A DNA stretch of 64,000 nt from JBEKIK01 sp963845975 (lineage in GTDB: Bacteria; Planctomycetota; Planctomycetia; Pirellulales; Thermoguttaceae): NCBI GenBank assembly GCA_963845975.1, contig CAWJUD010000002.1, positions 1,364,001 to 1,428,000 of the forward strand. The letters are read 5' to 3'. The notes under the pieces are model-generated. The model saw only the letters and a program-made list of their open reading frames with translations. It was not told the DNA's origin and did no database searches. Below are positions 1-9,891 of this stretch, piece by piece. The position numbers and the translations under genes are program-made. Each line of letters starts with the position of its first letter. Positions within the stretch are counted from its first letter, which is position 1.

Positions 1-492
1 AATTACACTTTCGGCGAAACGTTTGTCTTGCCTAAAGCCAAGGTGCTCGATACTACGTCCCGCGTGCCGGGCACGGACGGCGAAAAAATGTCGAAAAGCT
101 ACGGCAACACGCTTGATGTTTTTGAAGACCCCAAGGTTCTGCGCACGAAAATCATGCGTATTGTTACCGACTCGCGCCCCATGGATCAGCCGAAAGAACC
201 GAATACCGATCATCTTTTCCAGCTTTATTCTTTATTTGCCGGCCAGGCACAGCGCGAAGAACTAGCGGCGCTATATCGCAGAGGCGGATTCGGTTACGGC
301 CAGGTAAAAAAGGCCTTGGCCGATCTGGCGGCGGATTATTTCGCCGCTGCCAGAGGGCGACGCAAGGAATTGGAGTCCAAGCCCGATCAAATCCGCCAGA
401 TTCTGGGCGACGGCGCGGCCAAAGCCCGCAAAAAAGCGGCCGAAGTGCTGCTTAGGGCCCAACTGGCATGCGGCGTGAAACCGCCGCGATGA
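1..492 (+). CDS. trpS: tryptophanyl-tRNA synthetase, C-terminal part
   Basis: The 3' end of a class I aminoacyl-tRNA synthetase gene; its 5' part lies before the window and the frame is open from base 1. The translated piece carries the KMSKS loop in the form GEKMSKSYGNT, followed by DPKVLRTKIMRIVTDSR and the helical region that closes TrpRS. This loop binds ATP while tryptophan is activated for loading onto tRNA-Trp in the cytoplasm. TyrRS and TrpRS share the fold, but the KMSKSYGNT sequence and the following residues fit TrpRS best. The stop is at 490-492. It reads away from the gene at 703 with about 210 bases between, so no operon link is evident. Confidence 0.9.
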   Translation, partial: NYTFGETFVLPKAKVLDTTSRVPGTDGEKMSKSYGNTLDVFEDPKVLRTKIMRIVTDSRPMDQPKEPNTDHLFQLYSLFAGQAQREELAALYRRGGFGYGQVKKALADLAADYFAAARGRRKELESKPDQIRQILGDGAAKARKKAAEVLLRAQLACGVKPPR

Positions 493-702
493 TACTCCGC
501 TGCGGAGGTTGAATACGTGTTGGGGCGGCAGTTTAACACCCGCCCTAATATATGCCCGATATAGCGCGACGGCGCCTCTGCGTAGCCGTGATTGGCATGT
601 CCGATTGGCAGGTCGTGAAACCGGGAAATTGCCGCACGAGCGGCAGGGTGTGGTTTTATGACTGCCCTTTTCTAATCCCTCGATCTTTATTAGCATGTTT
701 GC

Positions 703-1587
703 ATGAGCACATCGCAGGAGCCATTGACGGAGCTTTCTCGTCCCAGCGGCGGCGGACCGTTTAGCTGGCGGGGATTGGCCATTTGGTTGCTTGGAGTTTC
801 GATCTTGGGAACGTTTGCCGCCCGGGCGGCAGTCGATGCCCAATTTTATTTTGCCCCGCTTGTGATCTTTCCTATTTTGGCCGGCGTTATGCTTGGCGGC
901 CTGCTGACAGGCCTGATGCGCGCGGGGCAAATCGGCCATCGCCCCACGATCATTTTAGGCGCCATTCTGGCCGTGGCGATCGCGGTGATAGGATCGCATT
1001 ATTTTTGTTATTTATCGGCAGGTGAAAGCGAGCTCAGGCAACCGCAGTTGGCCGACAAAGCCAGACAGGTCTTACCGGAACTCCTCGCCCAGCGCCTGCA
1101 AACTCCGCCCGCGAGTTTCTTGGAATACATGCGCCAGCAGGCCGACCGCGGCAGGCCCTTGTTGCTCGGTTATATTGCCCGCGGCTGGATGGCGTGGCTG
1201 AGCTGGATAATCGACGGATTATTAGTCCTGGCGGGAAGCGCGGCGGTATTGATTCCCACCATGTTTTTGCCTTTTTGCAGCCGATGTCAAACCTGGTATC
1301 GCGCCATCCGCAGCGCCCATGTTCCCACTTCCGCCATCAAACAAATCGGGCGAATCGCCGGCGTGGATCCGGTCGAACACCTCAAGTCCGGACGCTGCCG
1401 GCTGATTTGTTGTCAGAGCGGGTGCGGGCGTACGGGCTGTGAACTATACTGGGAAGACACGGGCGGGGACACGTTTTTCGCCCGCGTGTGGCTGGATGCC
1501 GACCAACGCAACCTAGTGATGCAAGTGCTCGATCAGTTCATGATTGACGAAGAAAATGAAGAAGTAAAGAATATCTCCCGGGAGTGA
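703..1587 (+). CDS. four-pass membrane protein with Cys-rich C-terminal domain
   Basis: A 294-residue protein I do not recognise. Hydrophobic segments lie near residues 24-45, 50-72, 80-102 and 160-190. A soluble C-terminal region follows with clustered cysteines (FCSRCQTWY, then CCQSGCGRTGC), which could bind a metal such as zinc, though this is inferred. The chain ends in a short acidic stretch, DEENEEVKN. The ATG at 703 is used because it opens the longest frame; no good ribosome binding site is visible before it. The stop codon lies inside a hairpin that may end transcription. Confidence 0.7.
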   Translation: MSTSQEPLTELSRPSGGGPFSWRGLAIWLLGVSILGTFAARAAVDAQFYFAPLVIFPILAGVMLGGLLTGLMRAGQIGHRPTIILGAILAVAIAVIGSHYFCYLSAGESELRQPQLADKARQVLPELLAQRLQTPPASFLEYMRQQADRGRPLLLGYIARGWMAWLSWIIDGLLVLAGSAAVLIPTMFLPFCSRCQTWYRAIRSAHVPTSAIKQIGRIAGVDPVEHLKSGRCRLICCQSGCGRTGCELYWEDTGGDTFFARVWLDADQRNLVMQVLDQFMIDEENEEVKNISRE

Positions 1588-1619
1588 TTAGCCTGGTTTT
1601 TCAGGTTTTCACTCCCGGG
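1577..1619 (+). terminator. hairpin overlapping a stop codon
   Basis: A perfect 11-base inverted repeat (CCCGGGAGTGA at 1577-1587, TCACTCCCGGG at 1609-1619) encloses a smaller CCTG/CAGG stem and is followed by a T-rich stretch. The left arm contains the TGA stop of the membrane protein gene. It probably acts as an intrinsic terminator, though its T tract is interrupted. Confidence 0.6.
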
Positions 1620-1719
1620 TTTCTACATTCTTTCTTTGTTCGACTAATTTACTCGAGCCGGCGCCGTTTCAGGGCAACCGGCTGTTTTAATGTCCGACTT
1701 TTATTGACGCCGGAGCCGT

Positions 1720-2379
1720 TTAGTTGCGGCGGCGCCAAATGCAGCCCAGTCCGAGCCCGAGCAGGCCGCTGATCAAGAGGACGATTGTCCCCGGCTCAGG
1801 GGTCGGATATTGATCAAGCCAGACCTGTCCGGGATTTTGAGCCGGGAGGCCTGTCCAGACGATCCATTTGTTAATGGTCAACGTAGCGCCAGGGTTTTCG
1901 GCGGGGTTAAAGTCAAACACGACGAAATCGTTTGGATTATATTGTGTACTAATTGCACCAATTACGTTCCCATCGTCCGACAACGTCACTGTGGGCGCTG
2001 CGGGGTTGTTTGTCCATTGCCATCCCACGGGATTTTTAAGAGGATCTATTAACTCGTCCCAATCGGTCCAGGGCGGTTGGCCCGGGGTCTGTGGATTGCC
2101 CTGAATATGTATTGTTTCGTGGATTTTAAAAGGGTTTACACCAATACCTACGATTTGCTTAACCCATGGGCCTGCGTTCGGATCAAGGTAAATCCCGCTG
2201 GCCCCATTCGAAGTGTCGTCGATATTCGCTTCGCCGCTGGTCCCACTGAACCAATCTGGCAATGTTGGATCAGGGGATACAGTAAGGTTAGGACCAGCAT
2301 GAGCGGGATCCGCCAGCGCTACCGAAGTCCATGCCAGCATCAGAAATGCACTAGCAAGAATTACAAAGTATCTCATCAT
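1720..2379 (-). CDS. PEP-CTERM sorting domain protein
   Basis: A secreted protein of 219 residues. It begins with a signal peptide (MMRYFVILASAFLMLAWTS) and ends with a PEP-CTERM sorting tail: PTPEPGT, a hydrophobic segment and a basic CIWRRRN end. In this system an exosortase cuts at the tail and the protein goes to the cell surface or extracellular matrix. The middle is rich in Pro, Asn, Gly and Trp and matches no enzyme I know. The start at 2379 is chosen because AAAAAGGAG sits six bases before ATGATG; a frame extending further upstream lacks such a site. No exosortase gene is in the window. Confidence 0.85.
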   Translation of the reverse strand: MMRYFVILASAFLMLAWTSVALADPAHAGPNLTVSPDPTLPDWFSGTSGEANIDDTSNGASGIYLDPNAGPWVKQIVGIGVNPFKIHETIHIQGNPQTPGQPPWTDWDELIDPLKNPVGWQWTNNPAAPTVTLSDDGNVIGAISTQYNPNDFVVFDFNPAENPGATLTINKWIVWTGLPAQNPGQVWLDQYPTPEPGTIVLLISGLLGLGLGCIWRRRN

Positions 2380-3150
2380 CTTTTGCTCCTTTTTCGAATC
2401 TTCAAGTATCACGCGGCAGGCCGTTATTGAAATAGTCTTTACTAACCTGTCGCATGAACGGACCGGTTTTGTTAAAACAACTCGAATGCGTGAATACTGT
2501 TTTTGCCTGATGTTCAAACGGTACAAAGCGCTTTTCAGGCCATACTCCCCTTTCTTCGCGCGCTTTTCAGATTGTTATATGGGAATTTAATCCTTGGAAA
2601 ATTAGTTATTACTTACGGCAAGTATCTCTAAATTCCATGAGTAGATATGGATTTACCACGCTGGCACTTGGACATAAAACACGATGGCGCCGCAAAGATG
2701 CAATCAAATAAATGTGTTTAAGCTTAAGATCAGCAGCAAAGCTCACATCGCGCGGATAAATTACTCGGGGACGCAACGCCTAGATGATAAGTAACACCTC
2801 CCTGGTGCAAAATCAGCGGGAAATGCGTCTACACATACCATCTATCCGAAGCGCGACCTTATCGCTGCCTCCATTTGAAAAAGGAGAAAAGGATTATATG
2901 ACTAACAACCTAATTGCCTAGGTTTATAACGTTCAATAGAAAGTAGCATTAGTCATTCAAGGCATAATTGATAGATAAGTTTTAGCCTAGCAATTTAAAT
3001 TATTATGTCAAGCATATATAGCGAAAAATATAAGAGAAAAATCGTAATTCTAACCCGATCTGGGGAGAATCGGAGAAATTCATCGTTCAAAAATAAAAAA
3101 TAAGAGCGGTTTATCTAACCAGAATTGGGGAGGGTGCGGGGGGTATGGGA
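2380..3150. other. long AT-rich intergenic region
   Basis: About 770 bases between two minus-strand genes. No convincing gene is seen. Around 2767-2780 the sequence GGGGACGCAACGCC resembles part of a c-di-GMP-I riboswitch core, but the rest of the fold could not be matched. At 2898-2921 a seven-codon frame (ATG to TAG) follows AAAAAGGAG and may be a leader or the remnant of a lost gene. Confidence 0.4.
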
Positions 3151-5769
3151 TCAAATAATCCAGGCTTGAACTTCCCGCTGATCCTGACGATCTTCGGACA
3201 TAAAACGCGCGATGGCCGAAAGCAGGGTTTCTCGGTCGATCGGTTTGGTAAGATATTCATCGCAACCCGCGCCCAGGCACTTTTCCCGATCGTGATCCAT
3301 GGCATGTGCGGTAAGCGCGATGATGGGAGCGGTATAATCCATTTCCCTTAGCCGCCAAGTGGCTTCATATCCATCCATTTCCGGCATCTGCATGTCCATG
3401 AGGATGACGTCGAAGGGCGAGGTTTGAATGCCCTCGGCCAGATATTTTTTCTGCTCGGCAAGCACCTTTTCCAAGGCTTCCTTGCCGTTATTGACTATGG
3501 TTACCTTGGCTCCGGCCTTGCGCAAAATCAAGGCCAGCAATCGCTGGTTATCCAGGCCGTCCTCCACCAGCAGGATTCGGCCCGACAACTGTTGGGAAAC
3601 AGGCGATGTGAGGCCGTGCATGGAGGATGGCTGACCTTCGAGGGGGTCGGAAGTCTGCAGCATGCGTACGCCTTCCAGCGATCCGGCGCCGACGGTGAGG
3701 ACAAAGGTGCTTCCTTTGCCTTTCACGCTGCTGAAGGCGATGTCGCCGCCCAGCATGCCGGCCAGGCGTTTGCTCAAAGCCAGCCCGAGTCCCATACCCA
3801 CGTACTTGCGGCTTGTAGTGGTATCGCCCTGAGTAAAGGGTTCGAATAGCCGGTTGATTTGCTCTTCGGACATGCCGATGCCGGTGTCGATGATTTTGCA
3901 TTCCAGCACGGTTTTTTTCTTATCATTTTCCGCGAGCCGCACTTGAATGCAAACATGACCTTCTTCGGTGAACTTAACGGCATTGCCGATAAGGTTGATC
4001 AGAATTTGCCTTAATCGAATCGGATCGGTGTGGATGTATTGCGGAATCGGCCCGGCGAATTCCAGCAGCAACGGCAATCCCTTGGCGTCGGCGCGGACTT
4101 TCATCATCGAAAGCACGTCTTCTATCAATTCGCGCGGCGAACACCTAGCCTGTTCCGTGATGAAATGTCCCGTTTCGATTTTGGAGAGATCGAGGATGTC
4201 GTTGATGATGCGGAGCAGGTATTCGCCGTTGCGCTTGATGGTATTGGCGGCTACGACGTCCTGGGGCCGCTCGATGCTTTCCAGGAGTATTTCCGCAAAG
4301 CCCAAAATGGCGGTCATGGGCGTGCGGATCTCGTGGCTTATGTTTGTGAGAAACTCGGTTTTTGCCAGGGTGGCCGCTTCCGCCGCTTCCTTGGCCTTGC
4401 GCAACTCCTCCTCGGCCCGTTTCCGATCGGTGATATCTTCCGCGATTCCCACGAATTCTTTCGGCGCTCCTTGCGGATCTTTTACTGTGGAAAGAGTCGT
4501 GCTGTACCAGCGCCATAAGCCATTGCAGTTTTCGATGCGAAATTCGATGCGTCGATTTTGCCGGTCGCCGGCGGCTACTGCGGCAAAATAGGACTGAAAT
4601 ACGGCCCGATCGGAAGGATGTAAAAACGATACGAAACTTCGACCCACAAGATCGGGGCTTTGATGCCCGATCAACTCGGTCCAGCGCGGGGATGCATAGG
4701 ATATCATGCCCTCGGGCGTGAGGGTGTAAATAATTTCCAAGGCGTTTTCCACGATGTTCCGCAGCCTTGCTTCGCGTTCGGTCAGGGCGCACTCCGCCAT
4801 TTTCCGCCGCGTAATGTCCATGGCAACATGGACCACACTGCCGATTTTTCCCTGCTCATTTTTCAGGGGATTACTGCGGGTGAGCATTGACCGGCCGTCG
4901 GGCAAGGAGATTTCTCCCTCCTGGAATCGCCCGCTGGCACAGGCCGCTTGGGCCGTGCAGCCCGGGCAAGGGGCATCTCGGCCCTGAAGCGCCTTGTAAC
5001 AATAACGCCCGCGAAAATCTTCTTCCTGCCGGTTCGCAGGCATCGCGGCGCCGGCGTTCGTCCAGATGATGCGCATTTCAGGATCGAGCAGCAGCACGTC
5101 GACTTCCTGCAAGCCGTTGAGGATGGCGGATTTTTCCCTTTCCGCCTCCCGCAAAGCCTGCTCGACCTGCCGCCTCTGTGCGATCTCCCGAGTCAGTTGG
5201 TTATTAATTTGATTGAGGTCTTTATTCACGGCCGCTGCATCGCCCGAATTGCCGGCGGATATTTGCCGCATGCTTTCATTATCTTGATGCAACTGTGCCA
5301 GAATGCCCGCCCTAGTGATGGTTACGCCTGCCAACCCGGCCACGCCCAGGTATATGTTCAACAAATCTTTGGCAATAAGTCCGCTAGCGGCGTGACCAAT
5401 CAGCATTATTGCCGTTCTATGGTTATCGATGACTACAGGAAACACCGCCACTTGGCAAGGGCCGTCGAGGTCCAGGGATAGGCTTGCCATGAAGCTGCTT
5501 TCCAAAACTTTGGCGGCGGTTTGCTGAAGGGCCGGCGTGAAAACGGCCTCATCCGTGCAACCGGGGGGAAGAATCCAATAATGTGCTTTCCACTGGCCGC
5601 TCTCGCTTAGATCCAAGAATCCGACCAGGTCCGCATCGAAAAAATTAAATATTGCCTGGCCGATCTGACGCCATATGTCCCCGTGATCGGTCATGCCCGC
5701 CAGTTGTTGGGCGAATCTTATAAAACTATTTTGGGAGTGCTGGGCATCAATTGGTAATTTTTCTGACAT
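3151..5769 (-). CDS. hybrid sensor histidine kinase with receiver domain
   Basis: An 872-residue cytoplasmic sensor kinase. In order: a GAF-like region (about 10-160), a coiled coil (180-215), a first PAS domain with a cysteine set of the CYK...CPGC type (C257, C268, C271), a second PAS domain (330-450), a HisKA domain with the phosphoacceptor in SHEIRTP (H479), and an HATPase domain (N box LINLIGNAVKF near 591-600, G boxes DTGIGM and GLGLAL). The C-terminal receiver has D792 in ILMDMQMPEMDG and K842 in TKP. No transmembrane segment is seen, so it probably senses a cytoplasmic signal. The start follows GAGGAATATCGG. No partner regulator lies beside it. Confidence 0.93.
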   Translation of the reverse strand: MSEKLPIDAQHSQNSFIRFAQQLAGMTDHGDIWRQIGQAIFNFFDADLVGFLDLSESGQWKAHYWILPPGCTDEAVFTPALQQTAAKVLESSFMASLSLDLDGPCQVAVFPVVIDNHRTAIMLIGHAASGLIAKDLLNIYLGVAGLAGVTITRAGILAQLHQDNESMRQISAGNSGDAAAVNKDLNQINNQLTREIAQRRQVEQALREAEREKSAILNGLQEVDVLLLDPEMRIIWTNAGAAMPANRQEEDFRGRYCYKALQGRDAPCPGCTAQAACASGRFQEGEISLPDGRSMLTRSNPLKNEQGKIGSVVHVAMDITRRKMAECALTEREARLRNIVENALEIIYTLTPEGMISYASPRWTELIGHQSPDLVGRSFVSFLHPSDRAVFQSYFAAVAAGDRQNRRIEFRIENCNGLWRWYSTTLSTVKDPQGAPKEFVGIAEDITDRKRAEEELRKAKEAAEAATLAKTEFLTNISHEIRTPMTAILGFAEILLESIERPQDVVAANTIKRNGEYLLRIINDILDLSKIETGHFITEQARCSPRELIEDVLSMMKVRADAKGLPLLLEFAGPIPQYIHTDPIRLRQILINLIGNAVKFTEEGHVCIQVRLAENDKKKTVLECKIIDTGIGMSEEQINRLFEPFTQGDTTTSRKYVGMGLGLALSKRLAGMLGGDIAFSSVKGKGSTFVLTVGAGSLEGVRMLQTSDPLEGQPSSMHGLTSPVSQQLSGRILLVEDGLDNQRLLALILRKAGAKVTIVNNGKEALEKVLAEQKKYLAEGIQTSPFDVILMDMQMPEMDGYEATWRLREMDYTAPIIALTAHAMDHDREKCLGAGCDEYLTKPIDRETLLSAIARFMSEDRQDQREVQAWII

Positions 5770-6093
5770 CCGATATTCCTCGCGCCGTATTAAGAAGGCA
5801 GGTTCCTTGACACTTGGAGCTTATCCCAAAACCGGATTTAGTTGGGGAGACAGATGAACCGCCGCCGCAAAATATCGAGGTTTCCGGGGGCGGGAGTACA
5901 ACTTCCGCTCCTACATATTAGTATTAGGATAGGCACTTAGTATTTAACCTGCATAAACATAGTTCGAGATAAGCGCCTATTGCCCGGCTTTCACCGAATA
6001 GGGTGCGAAAAAGCATCAGTATCCGAGCAAAAACCCCCAAAGGTGAGGTTTATGAAGATTGTATGGAATGGCGCGATAATCGGCAAAATACAA
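5770..6093. other. intergenic region with degenerate inverted repeat
   Basis: About 320 bases upstream of the kinase. GAGCTTATCCCAAAAC near 5817-5832 resembles the end of the 54.5-kb MITE, and TTAGGATAGGC near 5924-5935 could be a decayed partner. No gene or clear promoter is seen. Confidence 0.3.
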
Positions 6094-7936
6094 TCACTGG
6101 TGAAACACCCAATATTTCAAGAGTCCCAATCGCTCCGGACGCAGCCAATGTCGTTGATCGGCCGGTTTGGAAGCGTTAAGCAACTCGAAAATATCGGCCA
6201 GCACCGAACTGTTATCGCCGTAATAATTGTGCCCCAGGAGGCTGGTATCGACGGCCGAAACGTCCACCGTATCGACGCCCGGCACCACGACCAATTGGCT
6301 GCCGCTGTCGCCGGCACGCGGATAGCCGTGCACTTTTTTCGACACTATCAAGGCTTCGTCGTTCGATGAGGCATATAGCGTGACGCGCCGGGCAGTTTTT
6401 ACGACCGCGGGGGCGATGTCGTTTACGAATGTTTCGGCGTCTATATCCGGAGCCGTGAGCACGACTTCGTTGAACATCGGCGTATCGGACTTTTGCATGA
6501 GAGAAAGATCCCTAAGCGCCGAGGTCAATGCCCGGTTGCCCATGCTATGGGCGATCAAGTGAATCCGCTCGGCCCCGGATTGCTCGGCGACTTCAGTAAG
6601 AAACTTAAGCAGATGCGGGGCGGCCCAGGACACGTTGGTCTCGTCAACGGCATATTGCAGTATTCCCGCCTGCGACGGCCAGCTAAAAAAGACTCGGCGC
6701 GCCGTCGAATTTCAAGTCGTAGGCGATTTGCGCCGTGCGCCGCGCCGCGTCTTCAAAGCCCACGTTATAACCGTGCACGAAAACAAAAGCCGATTTCTGC
6801 TTTGATCGCCCGACGCACTCGCGAAGGTCCGCGAAAAACCGATCCGCCGGCTCCGGTTGAATCCCCAAGAGCACCACGTGGCGGCTGGGATCCTCGCGGA
6901 ATTCCAGGCGCAGCACCGAGGGGCTTTCCAACTCGCCCACCTCGTGCGACTTGGGGATCGATACCTCGCAGGCGCCCAACTCCAGCTTGCCGCGCTCGGG
7001 ACCGTAGGAAACAGAAGCGGCAGGCGGCGTCCGCGCCATATCATCGGGCAAGGGGGCTTGAAACCGCGCATAGATCGTCAGCCCGGCCAGAACTCCGGTT
7101 GCGAACATGCCGCAATACGCCAAAACTCGAAACAGCCGAGAGGGGAAAAATCGAAATCCCAACAACGACAAAAACAGCGCGGTTGCCGCGGCAACAATGG
7201 TCCTTATCAACCAGGGCAGATAAACCGGCGGCTTCGGCTGGACATTGGTTAAAGCCGCCCTGTCCGTGCCGTAATAAACTTTCACCACCGTGTATCCCTT
7301 TTGGTCCCGCGCCATGCTTATAAACTCATTTGCATCCGCAGGCGCGGCATCCGCCGCCGTGGTAGAAGGTTCCGCCGCGCCAGGCGCGGCTGCCGGAGCA
7401 GGCGGCGGGGGTTCAGCCATGCCGGGCGTGGCCCCTGCCGCGTCTTCGGACACTTCCATGTACGTTTTCCTGCCTTTGAGGATTTGCGAACTTTCGGACG
7501 AACGTGCGGCGCTTACGGAAGAGCGTTCTTCCGCAAGAGGAATGCCCGGCCGGACAGGATTCATTTCCGGCAACGGCTCTGCCGCCGGGCGCATGGGATT
7601 ACTTTCTTGTACGTCCTTGCCGGACAACGGGGAAACGATCTTCGCCGTTTGTGCCGGCCTGGCCATGGCTTTTGGCGGAGAAGGTCTTTTCGTCAATTTT
7701 GGCCCGAGATCTTTCTCTGGTTTTGAACTTTTTAAAACCGGTGATTCAGGCCGGGTTTCATCAGTCGCTTTTGGGCTGGGGGACGTGACATCAGGCGCGG
7801 CCGCGATTTTCTCAGGGCCCGGGGTGGTAATTGCCGGCGGCGCATCTGCCTTGCGGTCCGATCCGCAGCCCTCAAAAAGAGAAATTGCCGCCAATCCCAG
7901 AACCGCCGCCGCCATCCATGAGCGATTCATCAGCAT
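6094..7936 (-). pseudogene. DUF900 alpha/beta hydrolase lipoprotein (one frameshift)
   Basis: Two overlapping frames together give one DUF900-type alpha/beta hydrolase. The first part (7936 to 6683) has a lipoprotein-like N terminus (ISLFEGCGSD), a Pro/Ala-rich linker, the VKVYYGTDRA motif, two membrane segments and FVFVHGYNVGFEDAARR. It stops at a TAG after LF. The other frame resumes with SWPSQAG, then LIAHSMGNRAL, which holds the nucleophile serine of the GxSxG type, and ends at 6094. Skipping one T in a six-T run (6685-6690 on the plus strand) restores the family sequence FSWPS. The start is taken at 7936 because GGAGGG precedes it. The indel may be real decay, a sequencing error or frameshifting. 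Confidence 0.8.
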
Positions 7937-8107
7937 AGAATCCCTCCGCTTATTGACTCGCAATCTAAATTTATCTCATAACTGGAGTTTTGCAATTTTC
8001 TCCCCTCGCCCTTTGGGAGAGGGGCTGGGGGGAGGGCATGGGGAAGTCGTATACACCGGGCAAGATATTTTTCGCTCAAAAGCCCTCACCCTAACCCTCT
8101 CCCAGTG

Positions 8108-9105
8108 CAACATTATTCATCAGCAAGCATTGGTTAAGGGGGTATAGGTAATACTGGAAAAAAATCGAGTTCGCGTACATTCTTGTCTTGTTGTTCCTAA
8201 CATAAAGGAGACAAGAAATGGAACGCGAACTCTGGATGACTTTATATCAAATTGCACAGCGTTTTGACAAATGGGAGCCTTGGAAACTAGGTGACTTTCT
8301 TTGACATGGAAATCGTGATGGTTTACATTTGGGCGGTACTCCACGATCGGCCTACAGTCTGGGCCTGTGACCCTAAAAATTGGCCCGAAGGCCTGTGGCC
8401 AAGGCGAAAATTGCCTTCGCAACCCACGATGAGCAATAGGTTGAGAACGACGGAAGTCCAACGACTGATGCATGTTATGGAACAAGAAATAATAAAATTG
8501 CAGGACGACAACGGATGGGTTGCGGCCGTGGACGGCAAGCCTCTGGTCGTTGGTGCGCATAGCAAGGATCCAGATTGCAAATGGGGACGGGCTGGCCCTA
8601 GAAGTTATGCCAAAGGTTACAAGCTGCATGCCATATATGGACCCGCTCCCTTGCCTTTGTGTTGGACGATCGCGCCCTTGAATGAGGGTGAATCGGAGGT
8701 AGCGGCGAGGCTGCTCCCGACTCTGAAGCGGGGCGGATATATCCTTGGGGATAAACAATATGACAGTAATCCCTTGCACGAGGTCGCGTTGCAAAACGGT
8801 TTTCAACTGGTGGCCGAACGAAAGCGGCCCAACAGCGGCCTGGGACATCGCTGGCACAGTGCCGGACGCATTCGCTCTATAGCATTGCTGCAAACCGAGT
8901 TCGGCAAGGCGTTGCATAGCTGTCGCGATGCTATCGAACGTTGCTTTGGTTGGTTGACTAATCATGCCTGCGGCCTATCGCCCTTGCCAAATTGGGTACG
9001 TCGAGACCATCGTGTCCGTTGTTGGGTCCAAGTAAAATTGATAATTCACGCAATATACGTTTACCTTTATCACCCACCCTCCCTGCTAGCTGATAAATAA
9101 TGTTG
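8108..9105 (+). mobile_element. 998-bp insertion sequence, DDE transposase
   Basis: The ends are 22-base inverted repeats (CAACATTATT... at 8108-8129 and ...AATAATGTTG at 9084-9105) that differ at only two positions. They are flanked directly by CAGTG at 8103-8107 and 9106-9110, a 5-base target duplication. The single transposase gene fills the element and its stop lies inside the right repeat. The transposase looks like the IS5/IS4 group, but I cannot assign the family with certainty. Confidence 0.9.
8218..9100 (+). CDS. IS transposase, probable +1 frameshift product
   Basis: A DDE-type transposase in two overlapping frames. The first opens at 8218 after a strong AAAGGAG and ends after 28 codons at TGA (8302-8304). 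The second runs to 9100 and carries the catalytic set: VAAVDGKPL, GDKQYDSN and IERCFGWL. At the junction the sequence is CTT TGA C, the same as the +1 frameshift site of prfB. A +1 slip there joins the frames into a protein of about 293 residues with family-like N-terminal sequence (MEIVMVYIWAVLHDRP). GTG at 8291 could start the second frame, but it has no clear ribosome site. AGGTGA lies upstream of the slip site, though further away than in prfB. Confidence 0.85.
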
Positions 9106-9239
9106 CAGTGGGAGAGGGGACTTTGATTTTCCTTTTTGCAAAACTCCAGACCTAAGTCCCTATGTACCGTAACTTTGCTGTAATTATATCACAGTACTCC
9201 ACTTTGGGGTAGATGGATACAGGGCCCAATAACAGACTG

Positions 9240-9869
9240 CTATTTTTGAATTTCGATTTTGCAGCAGGGATCGCCGTCATGCCGGCAAGCGGTGCGCAGT
9301 ACCGGGCGTCCCACTACTTGGGACATCATATCAAGATCGACGGAGCAGATAGTGCGGTTTTCATCAACCATACTGATAAATGGGCAACTGCGCTTATAAA
9401 CTACTAGTTTCCCGCCTTCCTCGGCCGCCTCCAGGATTCCGCCTTCCTCGATAAGTATAGACATCAACTGGCGGAGGCGATCTTCGGGTTTCTTGGCGGT
9501 AACCTTGCCATTGTAATGGTCAGCCAGAATCCGACTCACCTTTTTTAGAACCTTGCACTTCAATTGGTCGCCGCCGATGTCGGAGATTGCTTTCCAGATT
9601 GCGGGCACCACCAACCGCTGATTGGAGGAAAAAAGCAGCACCAATGCGTCATTGGTGGCCTTGTATATGTGCCTTGGCCGGCCTCGTCCCGGCAAACGTT
9701 CGGCGCTTTGTTCCACGAATCCCGCAGTCACCAATTCGTTAAGTTGCTCGGTTACGGCGGTCCTGGTAACGCCCGCAGCCTGAATCAAATCGGTGACAGA
9801 CTGAGGCGGATTGCCCACCAATAGCTTTACTATTTTTAGCCCCGCTGCACTAACCGTTGCTTCAGCCAT
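9240..9869 (-). CDS. SufR-like iron-sulfur transcriptional repressor
   Basis: A protein of about 209 residues. Its N-terminal winged helix-turn-helix (SVTDLIQAAGVTRTAVTEQL, about residues 22-41) is followed by the wing RLPGRGRPRHIYK. The C-terminal part has spaced cysteines (CPF, ICSVD, TACRHDGD, PCCKIEI) in the layout known from SufR-type [2Fe-2S] or [4Fe-4S] repressors. Such proteins repress Fe-S assembly or redox genes until the cluster is lost. The ATG at 9869 is preferred over a GTG at 9902 that lacks a ribosome site. A palindrome 23 bases upstream suggests self-control. No suf operon is nearby, so the target genes are unknown. Confidence 0.8.
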   Translation of the reverse strand: MAEATVSAAGLKIVKLLVGNPPQSVTDLIQAAGVTRTAVTEQLNELVTAGFVEQSAERLPGRGRPRHIYKATNDALVLLFSSNQRLVVPAIWKAISDIGGDQLKCKVLKKVSRILADHYNGKVTAKKPEDRLRQLMSILIEEGGILEAAEEGGKLVVYKRSCPFISMVDENRTICSVDLDMMSQVVGRPVLRTACRHDGDPCCKIEIQK

Positions 9870-9891
9870 TGTTTCTACGTCCCTGATGATG

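Larger units (their letters stand above)
7982..9149. repeat. palindromic MITE-like repeat split by an IS element
   Basis: The outer ends form a perfect 14-base inverted repeat: CTGGAGTTTTGCAA at 7982-7995 and TTGCAAAACTCCAG at 9136-9149. Inside lie stretches of the CCCTCTCCC/GGGAGAGGG family. The IS at 8108-9105 interrupts the right half. A related, uninterrupted 67-base copy lies at 16593-16659. Confidence 0.75.
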
